Assembly: GCA_023381945.1 (NCBI GenBank)
Contig: JAMCQY010000122.1
Coordinates: 1-22,229, forward strand
Direction: 5' to 3'
Source: Deltaproteobacteria bacterium
Lineage (GTDB): Bacteria; Desulfobacterota; Desulfobaccia; Desulfobaccales; 0-14-0-80-60-11
DNA length: 22,229 nucleotides
Position numbers and translations under genes: made by a program. The notes under the pieces were generated by a model that saw only the letters and a list, made by a program, of their open reading frames with translations, was not told the DNA's origin and made no database searches. Positions 8,424 through 17,254 of the stretch are shown here, in pieces (position 1 is the stretch's first letter; every line of letters begins with the position of its first letter).

Positions 8424-8638
8424 GCCGTGACCTCCAGTTGCCAAGTTCCCACAAAGGCGGGGAGTGGCTCTTCAACCTCGCCGGCCTTCAAGTAGGCGAC
8501 AATGGCCTCCCGCATATTAGCTTCCAAAGTGGGCAAATCAGGAGCCTGGGTGTAGCATCCGGGCAATTCCACTACTTCCCCCACCAGCCAGCCGCTTTCG
8601 GGGTCCCTTTCGATCACGATGGTGAAGAATTTTTTCAT
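8420..8638 (-). CDS. hicB: HicB-type antitoxin (short form)
   Basis: Antitoxin of 72 aa with the partially degraded RNase H fold typical of HicB: FTIVIERDPESGWLVGEVVELPGCYTQAPDLPTLEANMREAIVAYL. It binds and neutralises HicA. It ends soon after the fold (PAFVGTWQLEVTA) and has no C-terminal ribbon-helix-helix or HTH DNA-binding domain, so autoregulation through HicB binding is not obvious. The ATG follows a GGAG about ten bases upstream. The order is antitoxin first, then toxin with a 4-base overlap; in many hicAB loci the toxin gene comes first. Confidence 0.87.
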   Translation of the reverse strand: MKKFFTIVIERDPESGWLVGEVVELPGCYTQAPDLPTLEANMREAIVAYLKAGEVEEPLPAFVGTWQLEVTA

Positions 8639-8671
8639 ATCATCAGCTCCGCCTTACCGATAACATAATAA

Positions 8672-8701
8672 TTTATAAGCTATTTTGCAGTAATTCCTCA
8701 A
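8672..8701 (-). promoter_or_regulatory. Candidate promoter of hicBA
   Basis: On the minus strand TTGAGG (8701-8696), 18 bases, then TATAAA (8677-8672), in an A+T-rich gap just after the pstB1 stop codon and about 34 bases before the hicB ATG. Confidence 0.45.
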
Positions 8702-8711
8702 ATAAAAAGAA

Positions 8712-9483
<772 letters not shown>

Positions 9484-9512
<29 letters not shown>

Positions 9513-10251
9513 CAGTGCGTTTATCTTTAGGGACGGTAAAGACTCGCTGGGTATCGCCCACTTCGACCAGGCTGCCCATCAGCAGGAAGGCGGTGCGGTC
9601 GGTGGCCCGGGCGATCTGCTTGGTGTTGTTGCTCACCAGGATGATAGTATAACTCTTTTTCAATTCCGACAAGGTCTGTTCGATCTTGGCGGTGGAAATG
9701 GGGTCCAGGCCGCTGGTGGGCTCATCCAGCAAAATGACTTCGGGCTCCATGGCCAGGGTTCGGGCCAGGCATAGGCGCTGCTGCTGGCCGCCGGAGAGCT
9801 TCAGGGCCGAATCCTGGAGCCGGTCTTTGACTTCGTCCCACAGGCGGGCGGCCTTGAGGCTGGCTTCAGCCAGGGCGGCGAGCTCCTGCCGGTCTCTCTT
9901 GCCCGCCAGCTTTGGCGCCAGGATGAGGTTTTCCATGATGGAGCGGGGCAGGGGCACTGGCTTGCTCAACACCAGGCCCACCCGGCGGCGCAGCTTTACT
10001 AAGTCATAGTCCAGGGCCAGGATATCTTCGTCGTCCAAACGGGCGCTTCCCTCCACCCGGGCGCTGGTGATCAGGTCGCACATGCGGTTGAGGACCCGCA
10101 GAAAGGTGGACTTGCCGCTCTTGGCCGGCCCCATAAGGCCGAAGACCTCCCGGGGACGGATTTCCAGCGACAGGTCATTAATAGCCTGAAAATCGCCGTA
10201 ATAAAAGGAGAGGTGGTCGACGCGGATTTTGGCTTGTGGCTGATCGTTCAT
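9484..10251 (-). CDS. pstB: Phosphate ABC transporter ATPase PstB, copy 2, lacking Q-loop Gln and switch His
   Basis: PstB-family ATPase of 255 aa. Walker A is GPAKSGKST (41-49), the signature is a normal LSGGQQQR (152-159), Walker B is VILLDEP (172-178) with Glu177, and the D-loop is SGLD. The Q-loop reads VLSKPVPLP instead of VFQRPNPFP, so Ser96 replaces Gln. The switch reads LVSNNT instead of IVTHNM, so Asn208 replaces His. These losses complement those of copy 1, where these elements are intact and the signature is broken. The gene is the promoter-proximal one of the pair. It is cut off from pstA by an opposite-strand gene, so it needs its own promoter or readthrough. No clear Shine-Dalgarno sequence precedes the ATG. 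It is more diverged from the PstB consensus than copy 1. Confidence 0.88.
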
Positions 10252-10381
10252 TATTATTAGTATTAGTCGGATCTTAGAAAAGATAAAAAATATGGTCGCT
10301 GCCCACCAATATTTGCTTGACTGCCCAGCGAAATGGTGATTTGAAAATTAAACACTTGTCTTGCGCTCGGAGGATATTCTC

Positions 10382-10855
10382 ATGTCCAGCCTGGAAAAAA
10401 ATAAGGCCTACCAAGAAATCCTGCAACGGCTCGAGTTTCATATCCAGGCCACCAAACGACAATCTTCCGTATATTACAGGTTGATGTTTTCGTTACAATG
10501 GGGGATTCCTTTCCTCTCCGGGTTATTAACTTTTTTTGCCAGCGGCAAAGCAGGGGAGTTTGCCATGCAGCATTTGACCTTTCTCATCGGTTTCATCGTG
10601 ACGATTCTGACTATCATGAACTCTTCTATTAATCCTTCACGCAGATTTTCTTTTGCGGTGAAGTATTCTCTCAAGTTTTGGAATTTTAAAGATTTACTAA
10701 TACTGGAATTGCAAAAACTTGAGACCGAAATCGATAGTAAGGAGCAACCTAAAAAAATTAATGCGCTGCTGGAAAAGAAGATGAACGAACTATCCAATAT
10801 AATTAGGGAATTTTCTCAAGGGCCGACGGTTCCCAAATATGAACCGACCAAATGA
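10382..10855 (+). CDS. Small two-TM membrane protein, SLATT/DUF4231-like
   Basis: Protein of 157 aa not firmly recognised. A charged N-terminal helix (1-30) is followed by two membrane segments (about 34-54 and 60-81, the second FLIGFIVTILTIMNSS). Then comes a cytoplasmic helical tail, FAVKYSLKFWNFKDLLILEL, with a charged coiled-coil region to about 143. This plan (helix, two TMs, RFxxA-type helix) resembles DUF4231 and SLATT proteins, some of which are pore-forming effectors in nucleotide-signalling immune systems. That likeness is judged by eye. The ATG at 10382 has GGAGG eight bases upstream; a TTG at 10361 was rejected. The gene is plainly richer in A+T than its neighbours and lies on the opposite strand inside the pst locus, which suggests later insertion. 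Confidence 0.6.
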   Translation: MSSLEKNKAYQEILQRLEFHIQATKRQSSVYYRLMFSLQWGIPFLSGLLTFFASGKAGEFAMQHLTFLIGFIVTILTIMNSSINPSRRFSFAVKYSLKFWNFKDLLILELQKLETEIDSKEQPKKINALLEKKMNELSNIIREFSQGPTVPKYEPTK

Positions 10856-11003
10856 GGTGAGCCCCCAAATCATTAATCTAAAAACTGCAACTACAACCTC
10901 CAAATCTCCTTTCTTTTAGGAAGGCCTTGTTAAGGCAGGCCCCAGTGTTTTCCTCTTCGTGGCGGCCGGGAACTTCCTTAAAAAAACAACAAAAAACTCG
11001 AAA

Positions 11004-11840
11004 CTAACTATATCTCTTCATCAACCTCTGCATCAAAGTATAGGCCACCAAATTAATCGCCAAAATCGACACCACCAGCACCGCGGCGGTGCCATAAGCG
11101 TTGGGCATGGAGATGCCTTCCCTGGCCAGGATGTAGAAGTGCACCGCCATGGTGCGGCCGGAGTCGAACAGCGACAACGGGGTGCGCAGGGCCGCGCCGG
11201 CGGTGAATAACAGCACCGCGGTCTCCCCCAGGGAGCGGCCGACGCTGAGCATGACGCCGGTGGTGATGCCCGGCAGCGCCGAGGGCAGCACGATGCGGGT
11301 GATGGTTTGCCATTGGCTCATTCCCAGGGTATAGCAGGCCTCCCGGTATTCCTGGGGGACCGCCTTGATGGCCTCCTCCGAGGTGCGGATGATGATGGGC
11401 AGCACCATGATGCCCAGGGTCAGCGCCCCGGAGATGACCGACCAGCCGAAGCCCAATTTCATGACAAACAGCACGAAGCCGAAAAGCCCCAGGATGATGG
11501 AGGGCACTCCGGCCAGGCATTCGGCCCCGAAGCGGATGATGCGGGTGGTCCAGCCTTCCCGGGTGTATTCCGTCAGATAGATGGCGGTGCCCACGCCAAA
11601 GGGGGCGGCCAGCAAAATGGCCAGAACGGTAATGTAAGCGGTGGCCACGATGGTGGAGAAGATGCCGCCGTGGCGGCCCATGTCTTGGGGTTCCTGCGAC
11701 AGGAAGCCGAGAGTCACTTGGGGCAGGCCCTTAATGGAGATGTCGACAATAATGAAGATCAGGATGAGCAGGGTGAAGCCGGTCAGGGCCCAGAGCAGGG
11801 TCTTCATCAGGGTTTGGGCGGTCCGGGGTAAAAGAAGCAT
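11004..11840 (-). CDS. pstA: Phosphate ABC transporter permease PstA
   Basis: Inner-membrane permease of 278 aa with about six membrane segments. Family features are the GxxTAIYLTEY stretch (GVGTAIYLTEYTREG), AGVPSIILGLFGF, and the EAA-type coupling loop EAIKAVPQEYREACYTLGMSQWQTITRIVLPSALPGI, which contacts the ATPase. It ends in LMQRLMKRY. The ATG is 7 bases after the pstC stop. With PstC it forms the channel for phosphate delivered by PstS. The usual next gene, pstB, is displaced about 750 bases downstream by the opposite-strand SLATT-like gene. Confidence 0.93.
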   Translation of the reverse strand: MLLLPRTAQTLMKTLLWALTGFTLLILIFIIVDISIKGLPQVTLGFLSQEPQDMGRHGGIFSTIVATAYITVLAILLAAPFGVGTAIYLTEYTREGWTTRIIRFGAECLAGVPSIILGLFGFVLFVMKLGFGWSVISGALTLGIMVLPIIIRTSEEAIKAVPQEYREACYTLGMSQWQTITRIVLPSALPGITTGVMLSVGRSLGETAVLLFTAGAALRTPLSLFDSGRTMAVHFYILAREGISMPNAYGTAAVLVVSILAINLVAYTLMQRLMKRYS

Positions 11841-11847
11841 TATCGGC

Positions 11848-12687
11848 TTATCTCCGGCGGGTGACCAGGGTGGCGCTGAGGTTGAGGATCATGATGATCA
11901 CGAACAGCACGATACCGGTGGCAAATAGAGCTTCCCGGTGGCGCCCGGCGGCATAGCCCAACTCCAGGGCGATGTTGCTGGTCAGGGTGCGCACCGGGTC
12001 CAGGACCGAGGTGGGCATTTTCAGGGCATTGCCCGCCACCATGATCACCGCCATGGTCTCGCCCACGGCCCGGCCCATACCCAAAATGACGGCAGTGATA
12101 ATGCCGGAAGAGGCCGCGGGCAGCACCACCCGGCGCACCGTCTGCCATTGGGTGGCTCCCAGGGCGATGGAGCCGTCCCGGTAAAGGTCCGGCACCGCGC
12201 TTAAGGCATCGATGGAGATGCTGATAATGGTGGGCAGAATCATGATGCCCAGGATGATGGCCGCGGCCAGGAGCGACAACCCGGGGCCGCCCAAATGGTT
12301 GCGGATCAGCGGCACCAGCCAGACTACTCCTAAAAAACCATAGACCACCGAGGGGATGCCGGCCAACAGCTCCAGCGCGGGCTTCAATATCAGCTTCAGC
12401 CGTTCAGGGGAGAATTCCGCCAGCGCAATGGCGCAGCTTAAACCCAAAGGCACTCCGATGACCATGGCTCCCAGAGTCACCAGCAGGGAAGAGACAATCA
12501 TGGCCAGGATGCCGAAATGGCCCTTGGTGGGGGCCCAGTGGCTTGAGGCCAGGAAATTCTTCAGACCGGCAAAATAAATGAGGGGTGCGCCTTCCAGAAA
12601 GATGAAAATGGTGATCAGGGCCAGGGAGCTGATGGAGGAGAGGGCCAGAAAAAACAGAAGCCTTTCTATGAATTTGCCCTGCTGCAT
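11848..12687 (-). CDS. pstC: Phosphate ABC transporter permease PstC
   Basis: Inner-membrane permease of 279 aa with about six hydrophobic segments. Recognisable stretches are LLAGIPSVVYGFLG, the coupling loop ALSAVPDLYRDGSIALGATQWQTVRRVVLP, and GRAVGETMAVIMVAGN, which carries the conserved GRA.GET motif of PstC. Its ATG overlaps the pstS stop codon by one base (TAATG), so translation is probably coupled. It pairs with PstA. Confidence 0.93.
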   Translation of the reverse strand: MQQGKFIERLLFFLALSSISSLALITIFIFLEGAPLIYFAGLKNFLASSHWAPTKGHFGILAMIVSSLLVTLGAMVIGVPLGLSCAIALAEFSPERLKLILKPALELLAGIPSVVYGFLGVVWLVPLIRNHLGGPGLSLLAAAIILGIMILPTIISISIDALSAVPDLYRDGSIALGATQWQTVRRVVLPAASSGIITAVILGMGRAVGETMAVIMVAGNALKMPTSVLDPVRTLTSNIALELGYAAGRHREALFATGIVLFVIIMILNLSATLVTRRR

Positions 12688-13535
12688 TATTTAATTCCCA
12701 CCAGCCCTTCTTTTTCCAGAATCTGCTGGCCCTGGGGGCTCAGGATAAAATCGATAAATTTTTTACAGGCTGCGTCGGGAGCCTGCTTGCTGACCAGCAG
12801 AAAACGGCGCCGCAATTGATAAGTGTGATTCTTGATATTCTCCGGAGTGGGGGCGACGCCGTCGATGGTCAGGGCCTTGACCCGGTTGTCCACCAAACCG
12901 GCGGAAATATAACCGATGGCGTTGGGGTCGCCGGCCACAATCTCCCTAACTGCGCCGTTGGAATCCTGCACCATGGCGGCCGGGCTTACTTCAGACTTGC
13001 CCATCACCAGATGCTCGAAGGCCTCCCGGGTGCCCGAGCCCTCCTCCCGGTTGATGGCGTCGATTTCCCGGGGCATTTGTCCCAGATTCTGCCAATTGGT
13101 GATCTGGCCGGTGAAGATCTGTTTGATTTGGGCTACGCTGAGATTGGTTATGGGGTTCGACGGATGTACAATTACCGCGATGCCGTCATAGGCGATGGGA
13201 ATCTCCACCAACTGCTTTTCCGGGCCGATCAGTTCCCGGGAGGAGGCCCCCAGATTGGCAGCCCCCTGGATGGCCGCCTGAATGCCGGCGCTGGAGCCGC
13301 CGCCTTGTACGTCGACGCGGAAATCCTGTTCCTGCTGCATAAAAATTTCCGCCAATTTCTCGGCGAAGGGCTGTACCGAGGTGGACCCGGCAACACAGAC
13401 GGCGCGGACTGCGGGTGACGCGCCGGAGTTGCAGCCCCAGACTCCCGCCAGGAGCAGCATGATCAGGCTTAAGGCCGCACACAGGCAAGGGCGGCGGAGG
13501 AAACCCACGTCTAAGTGGGTCCGGAACGGCTTCAA
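12687..13535 (-). CDS. pstS: Phosphate-binding protein PstS (probable lipoprotein)
   Basis: Periplasmic phosphate receptor. The mature part begins CVAGSTSVQPFAEKLAE, the phosphate-binding GSTSVQP loop, and includes GGGSSAGIQAAIQGAANLGASSREL, NPITNLSVAQIKQIFTG, REEGSGTREAFE and NAIGYIS, all typical of PstS. Two starts are possible. The TTG at 13613 sits directly against a hairpin and gives a 60-residue pre-sequence. The TTG at 13535 follows GGGAGGATAG and gives a normal signal, MKPFRTHLDVGFLRRP then a hydrophobic core ending VWGC, so it was chosen (282 aa). Cys35 is a probable lipidation site, although VWGC is an imperfect lipobox. It is the first gene of the pst operon, overlapping pstC. A promoter candidate lies at 13644-13672. 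No convincing Pho box was found. Confidence 0.92.
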   Translation of the reverse strand: MKPFRTHLDVGFLRRPCLCAALSLIMLLLAGVWGCNSGASPAVRAVCVAGSTSVQPFAEKLAEIFMQQEQDFRVDVQGGGSSAGIQAAIQGAANLGASSRELIGPEKQLVEIPIAYDGIAVIVHPSNPITNLSVAQIKQIFTGQITNWQNLGQMPREIDAINREEGSGTREAFEHLVMGKSEVSPAAMVQDSNGAVREIVAGDPNAIGYISAGLVDNRVKALTIDGVAPTPENIKNHTYQLRRRFLLVSKQAPDAACKKFIDFILSPQGQQILEKEGLVGIK

Positions 13536-13613
13536 GATATCTCTATCCTCCCATGGACCCCAAACCGGGGCGGGAAGGCCATGGCCGTGAAATTGAGGCT
13601 TTTTGTCAGTCAA

Positions 13614-13631
13614 GCCAGGAGAAATCCTGGC
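13614..13631 (-). promoter_or_regulatory. Hairpin in the pstS leader
   Basis: GCCAGGA (13614-13620) and TCCTGGC (13625-13631) form a perfect 7-bp stem around a four-base loop: GAAA on the plus strand, TTTC on the transcribed minus-strand RNA. It would lie near the 5' end of the pst mRNA, just after the candidate promoter. It could stabilise the transcript or act as an operator. Confidence 0.5.
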
Positions 13632-13643
13632 ATTATCTTGAGG

Positions 13644-13672
13644 ATTATTTCACAATAACAGGCAAGCTTCAA
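13644..13672 (-). promoter_or_regulatory. Candidate promoter of the pst operon
   Basis: On the minus strand TTGAAG (13672-13667), 17 bases, then AATAAT (13649-13644). Both boxes are close to sigma70 consensus. The two-repeat CTGTCAT Pho-box pattern expected in E. coli is not present over the -35 region. Confidence 0.55.
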
Positions 13673-13736
13673 CCTTAAAGCATCGCGAGCCGATATCTGC
13701 GGCTGATATTCTGGCTTGAATCACTGGGAAAATAAG

Positions 13737-14408
13737 ATGTCGGGAACTTTATCCTTCCGCGAACAGCAAAAATTTCAGAAATATGCCCGGAGTCTGGTGC
13801 GTCTGCCCGAACCGGGAGAAGCCCCCTTAGATTATCTGCTGCCGGAGGGCCGCTGGCAAGAGCTGCTTAACCGCGAACCTGACCCCGCGGCCTGGCTCAT
13901 GGCCCTGTCCCAGGCGACGGGGGTTTATTTTTTCCCCTCCCGGGAATGGCCAGGCCGGCTGCTGCGCTATTTGAAGCTCTTGGAAATTACCCGTTTGCTG
14001 GAGGCCGGCGCCGGCCGGGGCTACCTCACCGCCGCCCTGACCCCGCTGTGCGAGGAGGCGGGCATTAACTTTAAGGCCGTGGACAAGGGCGAAGGTGAAT
14101 TCCAATCGGACCTGAGGCCATACTCCCGGGTGGAGCGCGGCGACGTCTTCACCATCAGTCAGGAATTCAGGCCCGAGGTGGTGCTTTATGCCTGGCCGCC
14201 GCCGGGACAATCGCTCGCCAGGATTTGCCAGGCGGATTTTCTGCATTATCTTATCTTAGTGGGCGAGGCTGGCGGCGGGGCCACCGGCGATTCCTTTGAC
14301 TGGCAAATCCTGCGGCACCGGGAATCCGCGGCTTTGAGCCGTTACGGCCGGGGTCGCACGGGTGTGGCGCGGCACCGGGTGACAATTTTTTATGGGGGCA
14401 GCAAGTAG
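13737..14408 (+). CDS. SAM-dependent methyltransferase-like protein
   Basis: Protein of 223 aa. The segment ITRLLEAGAGRGYLTAAL (about 84-101) resembles motif I of class I Rossmann methyltransferases, and NFKAVDKGEGE (about 111-121) fits the acidic motif II strand. The later part is short: VVLYAWPPPGQ may correspond to the post-motif strand. No substrate-specific motif was recognised. The N-terminal 80 residues are helical and polar. An ATG start at 13737 was chosen over a TTG seven codons upstream; neither has a strong ribosome binding site. It is divergent from pstS and about 74 bases upstream of the acyl-CoA synthetase gene, with which it may be co-transcribed. A catalytically inactive methyltransferase fold is possible. 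Confidence 0.6.
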   Translation: MSGTLSFREQQKFQKYARSLVRLPEPGEAPLDYLLPEGRWQELLNREPDPAAWLMALSQATGVYFFPSREWPGRLLRYLKLLEITRLLEAGAGRGYLTAALTPLCEEAGINFKAVDKGEGEFQSDLRPYSRVERGDVFTISQEFRPEVVLYAWPPPGQSLARICQADFLHYLILVGEAGGGATGDSFDWQILRHRESAALSRYGRGRTGVARHRVTIFYGGSK

Positions 14409-14482
14409 GGTTCACACTACGCACCCAACAATTGCCGAACACGAATCGGGCGCTGGACAAATCTCTCGGAAACGGATGCGAA

Positions 14483-17176
14483 ATGAAAAGAATTCTCCTG
14501 GACTCCTTTTTCAAGCCGGATTCGGTGGCGGTGATCGGGGCCAGCGAAAAAGCGGGCAGAATCGGCTCGACCCTAGTCCAAAATCTGGTCAAGAGCGGTT
14601 TCACCGGCAGCATTTTCCCCATTAACCGGAATTATCCGGAGATTCACGGTCTTATCGCCTATGATGCCGTGGCCTCGCTAACGAGTCCGGTTGACCTGGC
14701 CATCATTGCCATCCCCATTAAAGATGTGCCGGAGGTCATCCGGGAGTGCGGTAACGCCGGCATCAAGGCAGCCATCATCATCTCGGCCGGCGGCCGGGAG
14801 GTGGGACCGGGAGGCAAGGAGATCGAGGCCGCCATCAAGGCCGGGGCCGCCGAGGTGGGGGTGCGCTATCTGGGGCCCAACACCATGGGGCTGATCTCTC
14901 CGAGTTCCCGTCTCAACGCCAGCCTTTCGAACTATGCCCCGCCGGCGGGGAACCTGGCTTTCATTTCCCAGAGCGGCGCCCTATGCAACTCCATCCTGGG
15001 CTGGTCCGCCCAGAAAAACATCGGCTTCAGCCACTTCGTCAGCGTCGGTTCCATGGCCGATCTGGATTTCGGCGACCTCATCGATTACCTGGGTAATGAC
15101 GAGAAGGTCCGTTCCATCATCCTTTACATGGAAAGTCTGACCCAGCACCGCAAGTTCATGAGTGCGGCTCGCTCGGTGTCCCGGGTTAAACCCATCATCG
15201 TCATCAAGGCCGGCCGCAGCCAGGCCGGGGCCCGGGCCGCGGCCTCCCACACCGGAGCCATGGTAGGGGAGGACGCCGCCTATAACGCCGCTTTCCGCCG
15301 GGCCGGCATCATCCGGGTGGATACCGTCGCCCAGCTCTTCGACTGCGCCGAGGCCCTGGGCAAGCTTAAGTTGCCCACTGGCGGAGCCCTGGGGATCATC
15401 ACCAATGCCGGCGGGCCTGCGGTCATGGCGGTGGACGCCCTGGCCCGCTGGCAGGCGGAACCCGGGGTCTTATCCGCCGCAACTATGACACAATTGGACG
15501 AGATCCTGCCATCCCACTGGAGCCGCGCCAATCCCATCGATATCCTGGGGGACGCCCCGCCGGAACGTTATCAACAGGCGGTGCGCCTGGCCATGCACGC
15601 CCCGGAGCTTTCAGGGCTGGTGATCATCCTGTCGCCCCAGGCTCTGGCCGACCCCACCGGCACGGCCCGAGCCGTGGCGCCGGAGGTGCAGGGCCAGGCG
15701 CGGCCGGTATTTGCCGTATGGATGGGCGGCGAAGAGGTGGCCGAAGGGGTGAAAATCTTCAACGAAGCCGGCATCCCCACCTTCGAGACTCCGGAGCAGG
15801 CGGTGGACACCTTCATGGAAATGTATTTCCACTCCCGGCATCTCCAGTTGCTGCAGGAGACTCCGCCCCAGATGGCCCGGGAATTACAAATCAACACCAG
15901 AACGGCCCGGACCTTTATCGACCACTGTTTGGAACGTCAGGCCACTCTGCTGACGGAACTGGAATCAAAGGCCATCCTCTCGGCCTACGGCATCCCGGTA
16001 AACCGCACGGTGGCGGCCTCTTCCGCCCCGGAAGCGGTGGCCGCGGCGAAGGATTTGGGGTTTCCGGTGGTGATGAAGATTAATTCGCCGGATATCACTC
16101 ACAAGACTGAAGTTAAGGGGGTCCGTTTTCATATCCACAGCGAATCCGAGGTCCTGGCATCGTTTCACGAACTCATCGAAGATGTCCGAGCCTGCAAGCC
16201 GGAGGCTAGAATCCTGGGGGTAACGGTCCAGGAGCAGGAGAACCCCCCCGACTGCGAACTTCTTATCGGCTCCAAACAAGACCCCGATTTCGGACCCTTG
16301 ATTCTTTTCGGCGCCGGGGGGGCCTTCACTGAGGTCCTCGAAGATGCCAAGGTTGATCTGCCGCCTTTGAATCTGCTACTGGCGCGGCGATTAATCGAAA
16401 AAACCAGGGTTGCCAAGGTTCTCCAAGGATACCGGAATATCCCGCCGGCGAACCTGAACCTGCTAAGCGAAATTCTGGTGCGGGTCTCTCAGCTGGTGAC
16501 TGATTTCCCGGAAATTGTCGAGCTGGACATCAATCCCGTATCGGTAATCAGCGGCCGCTTCGTGGGCCTTGATGCCCGCATATTGTTGCAGCCCACTACG
16601 GTGCCGGCGCCGCGGCATCTCATCATTGCGCCGTATCCCAATCAGTACGAAAAAGACTGGATGCTGCGGGACGGCACGCCGCTCTTGATCCGCCCCATGA
16701 AGCCGGAAGATGAACCACTGGTGTCTGACTTTCTCGCCAGGTGTTCGGAAGAAACCCTCTACTTCCGCTACTTCAAGCTCATCAAAAAGTGGACCCACGA
16801 GATGCTGATCCGCTTCACCCAGAACGATTACGACCGGGAATTGGGCCTGATGGCCATCGGCCGGCCGCCGGGGCCGGAGGTCATGCTGGGGGTTAGCCGC
16901 CTGGTGATGGAGGCCAACCGGGAGACCGCGGAGTTTGCCATCATTGTGGCGGATCAATGGCAGGGCAAGGGCCTGGGGCCCAAACTGGTGGAGGAAGTCA
17001 TTGTCATCGCCCGGGAGCGGGGGGTGAAACTCCTCTATGGCGAAGTCCTGGCCTCCAACCAGCCCATGCTGGATATGGTGAAACGCCTGGGTTTCAGCCT
17101 GACGCGGCAGATCGAGTCCCAAACCTTCCGGGTGGAAATGCATTTGCAGCAGTCAGCAGTGAGCGGCGAGCAGTGA
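14483..17176 (+). CDS. ADP-forming acetate/acyl-CoA synthetase fused to a GNAT acetyltransferase domain
   Basis: Fusion protein of 897 aa. Residues about 8-130 are a CoA-binding domain (SVAVIGASEKAGRIG) and about 150-300 a succinyl-CoA ligase-like domain. The latter has ASHTGAMVGED, whose His256 matches the phosphohistidine of ADP-forming acetyl-CoA synthetases. About 489-705 is an ATP-grasp domain (ESKAILSAYGIP, SPDITHKTEVKGV with the second family His, and FGAGGAFTEV). About 728-890 is a GNAT domain (LLIRPMKPEDE, and WQGKGLGPKLV for acetyl-CoA binding). The same architecture occurs in the protein lysine acetyltransferase Pat/PatZ, whose Salmonella form lacks the catalytic His. Here both histidines are kept, so ligase activity (acetyl-CoA + ADP + Pi to acetate + ATP) is possible together with acetylation. 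The ATG at 14483 was preferred to a TTG 17 codons upstream. The last codons and the stop come from a heptad repeat. Confidence 0.9.
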   Translation: MKRILLDSFFKPDSVAVIGASEKAGRIGSTLVQNLVKSGFTGSIFPINRNYPEIHGLIAYDAVASLTSPVDLAIIAIPIKDVPEVIRECGNAGIKAAIIISAGGREVGPGGKEIEAAIKAGAAEVGVRYLGPNTMGLISPSSRLNASLSNYAPPAGNLAFISQSGALCNSILGWSAQKNIGFSHFVSVGSMADLDFGDLIDYLGNDEKVRSIILYMESLTQHRKFMSAARSVSRVKPIIVIKAGRSQAGARAAASHTGAMVGEDAAYNAAFRRAGIIRVDTVAQLFDCAEALGKLKLPTGGALGIITNAGGPAVMAVDALARWQAEPGVLSAATMTQLDEILPSHWSRANPIDILGDAPPERYQQAVRLAMHAPELSGLVIILSPQALADPTGTARAVAPEVQGQARPVFAVWMGGEEVAEGVKIFNEAGIPTFETPEQAVDTFMEMYFHSRHLQLLQETPPQMARELQINTRTARTFIDHCLERQATLLTELESKAILSAYGIPVNRTVAASSAPEAVAAAKDLGFPVVMKINSPDITHKTEVKGVRFHIHSESEVLASFHELIEDVRACKPEARILGVTVQEQENPPDCELLIGSKQDPDFGPLILFGAGGAFTEVLEDAKVDLPPLNLLLARRLIEKTRVAKVLQGYRNIPPANLNLLSEILVRVSQLVTDFPEIVELDINPVSVISGRFVGLDARILLQPTTVPAPRHLIIAPYPNQYEKDWMLRDGTPLLIRPMKPEDEPLVSDFLARCSEETLYFRYFKLIKKWTHEMLIRFTQNDYDRELGLMAIGRPPGPEVMLGVSRLVMEANRETAEFAIIVADQWQGKGLGPKLVEEVIVIARERGVKLLYGEVLASNQPMLDMVKRLGFSLTRQIESQTFRVEMHLQQSAVSGEQ

Positions 17177-17185
17177 GCAGTGGGC
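17151..17185. repeat. Five tandem degenerate heptads (AGTGAGC/CAGTGAG)
   Basis: AGTCAGC, AGTGAGC, GGCGAGC, AGTGAGC and AGTGGGC follow one another. The repeat overlaps the 3' end of the acyl-CoA synthetase gene, encoding its last residues (SAVSGEQ) and supplying the TGA stop at 17174-17176. The unit matches the heptads at 7114-7134. Confidence 0.7.
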
Positions 17186-17254
17186 AGGTTTTTGGCGGGG
17201 TGGGACTGCATGCCCGCCATAGCCTATAACTTTGAAATTATAACGGAGGAGAAC

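Noticed and set aside
10924..10936. Small palindrome GCCTT-GTT-AAGGC between the SLATT-like gene and pstA as a bidirectional terminator
   Set aside because: The stem is only 5 bp and no U-tract follows on either strand.
11307..11831. Plus-strand open frame of 174 codons opposite pstA
   Set aside because: The translation is low-complexity Gly/Asp/Gln-rich, as expected from the complement of a hydrophobic permease gene.
17151..17185. Tandem units that might be a small CRISPR array
   Set aside because: Units are seven bases with no spacers, and there are no cas genes in the window.
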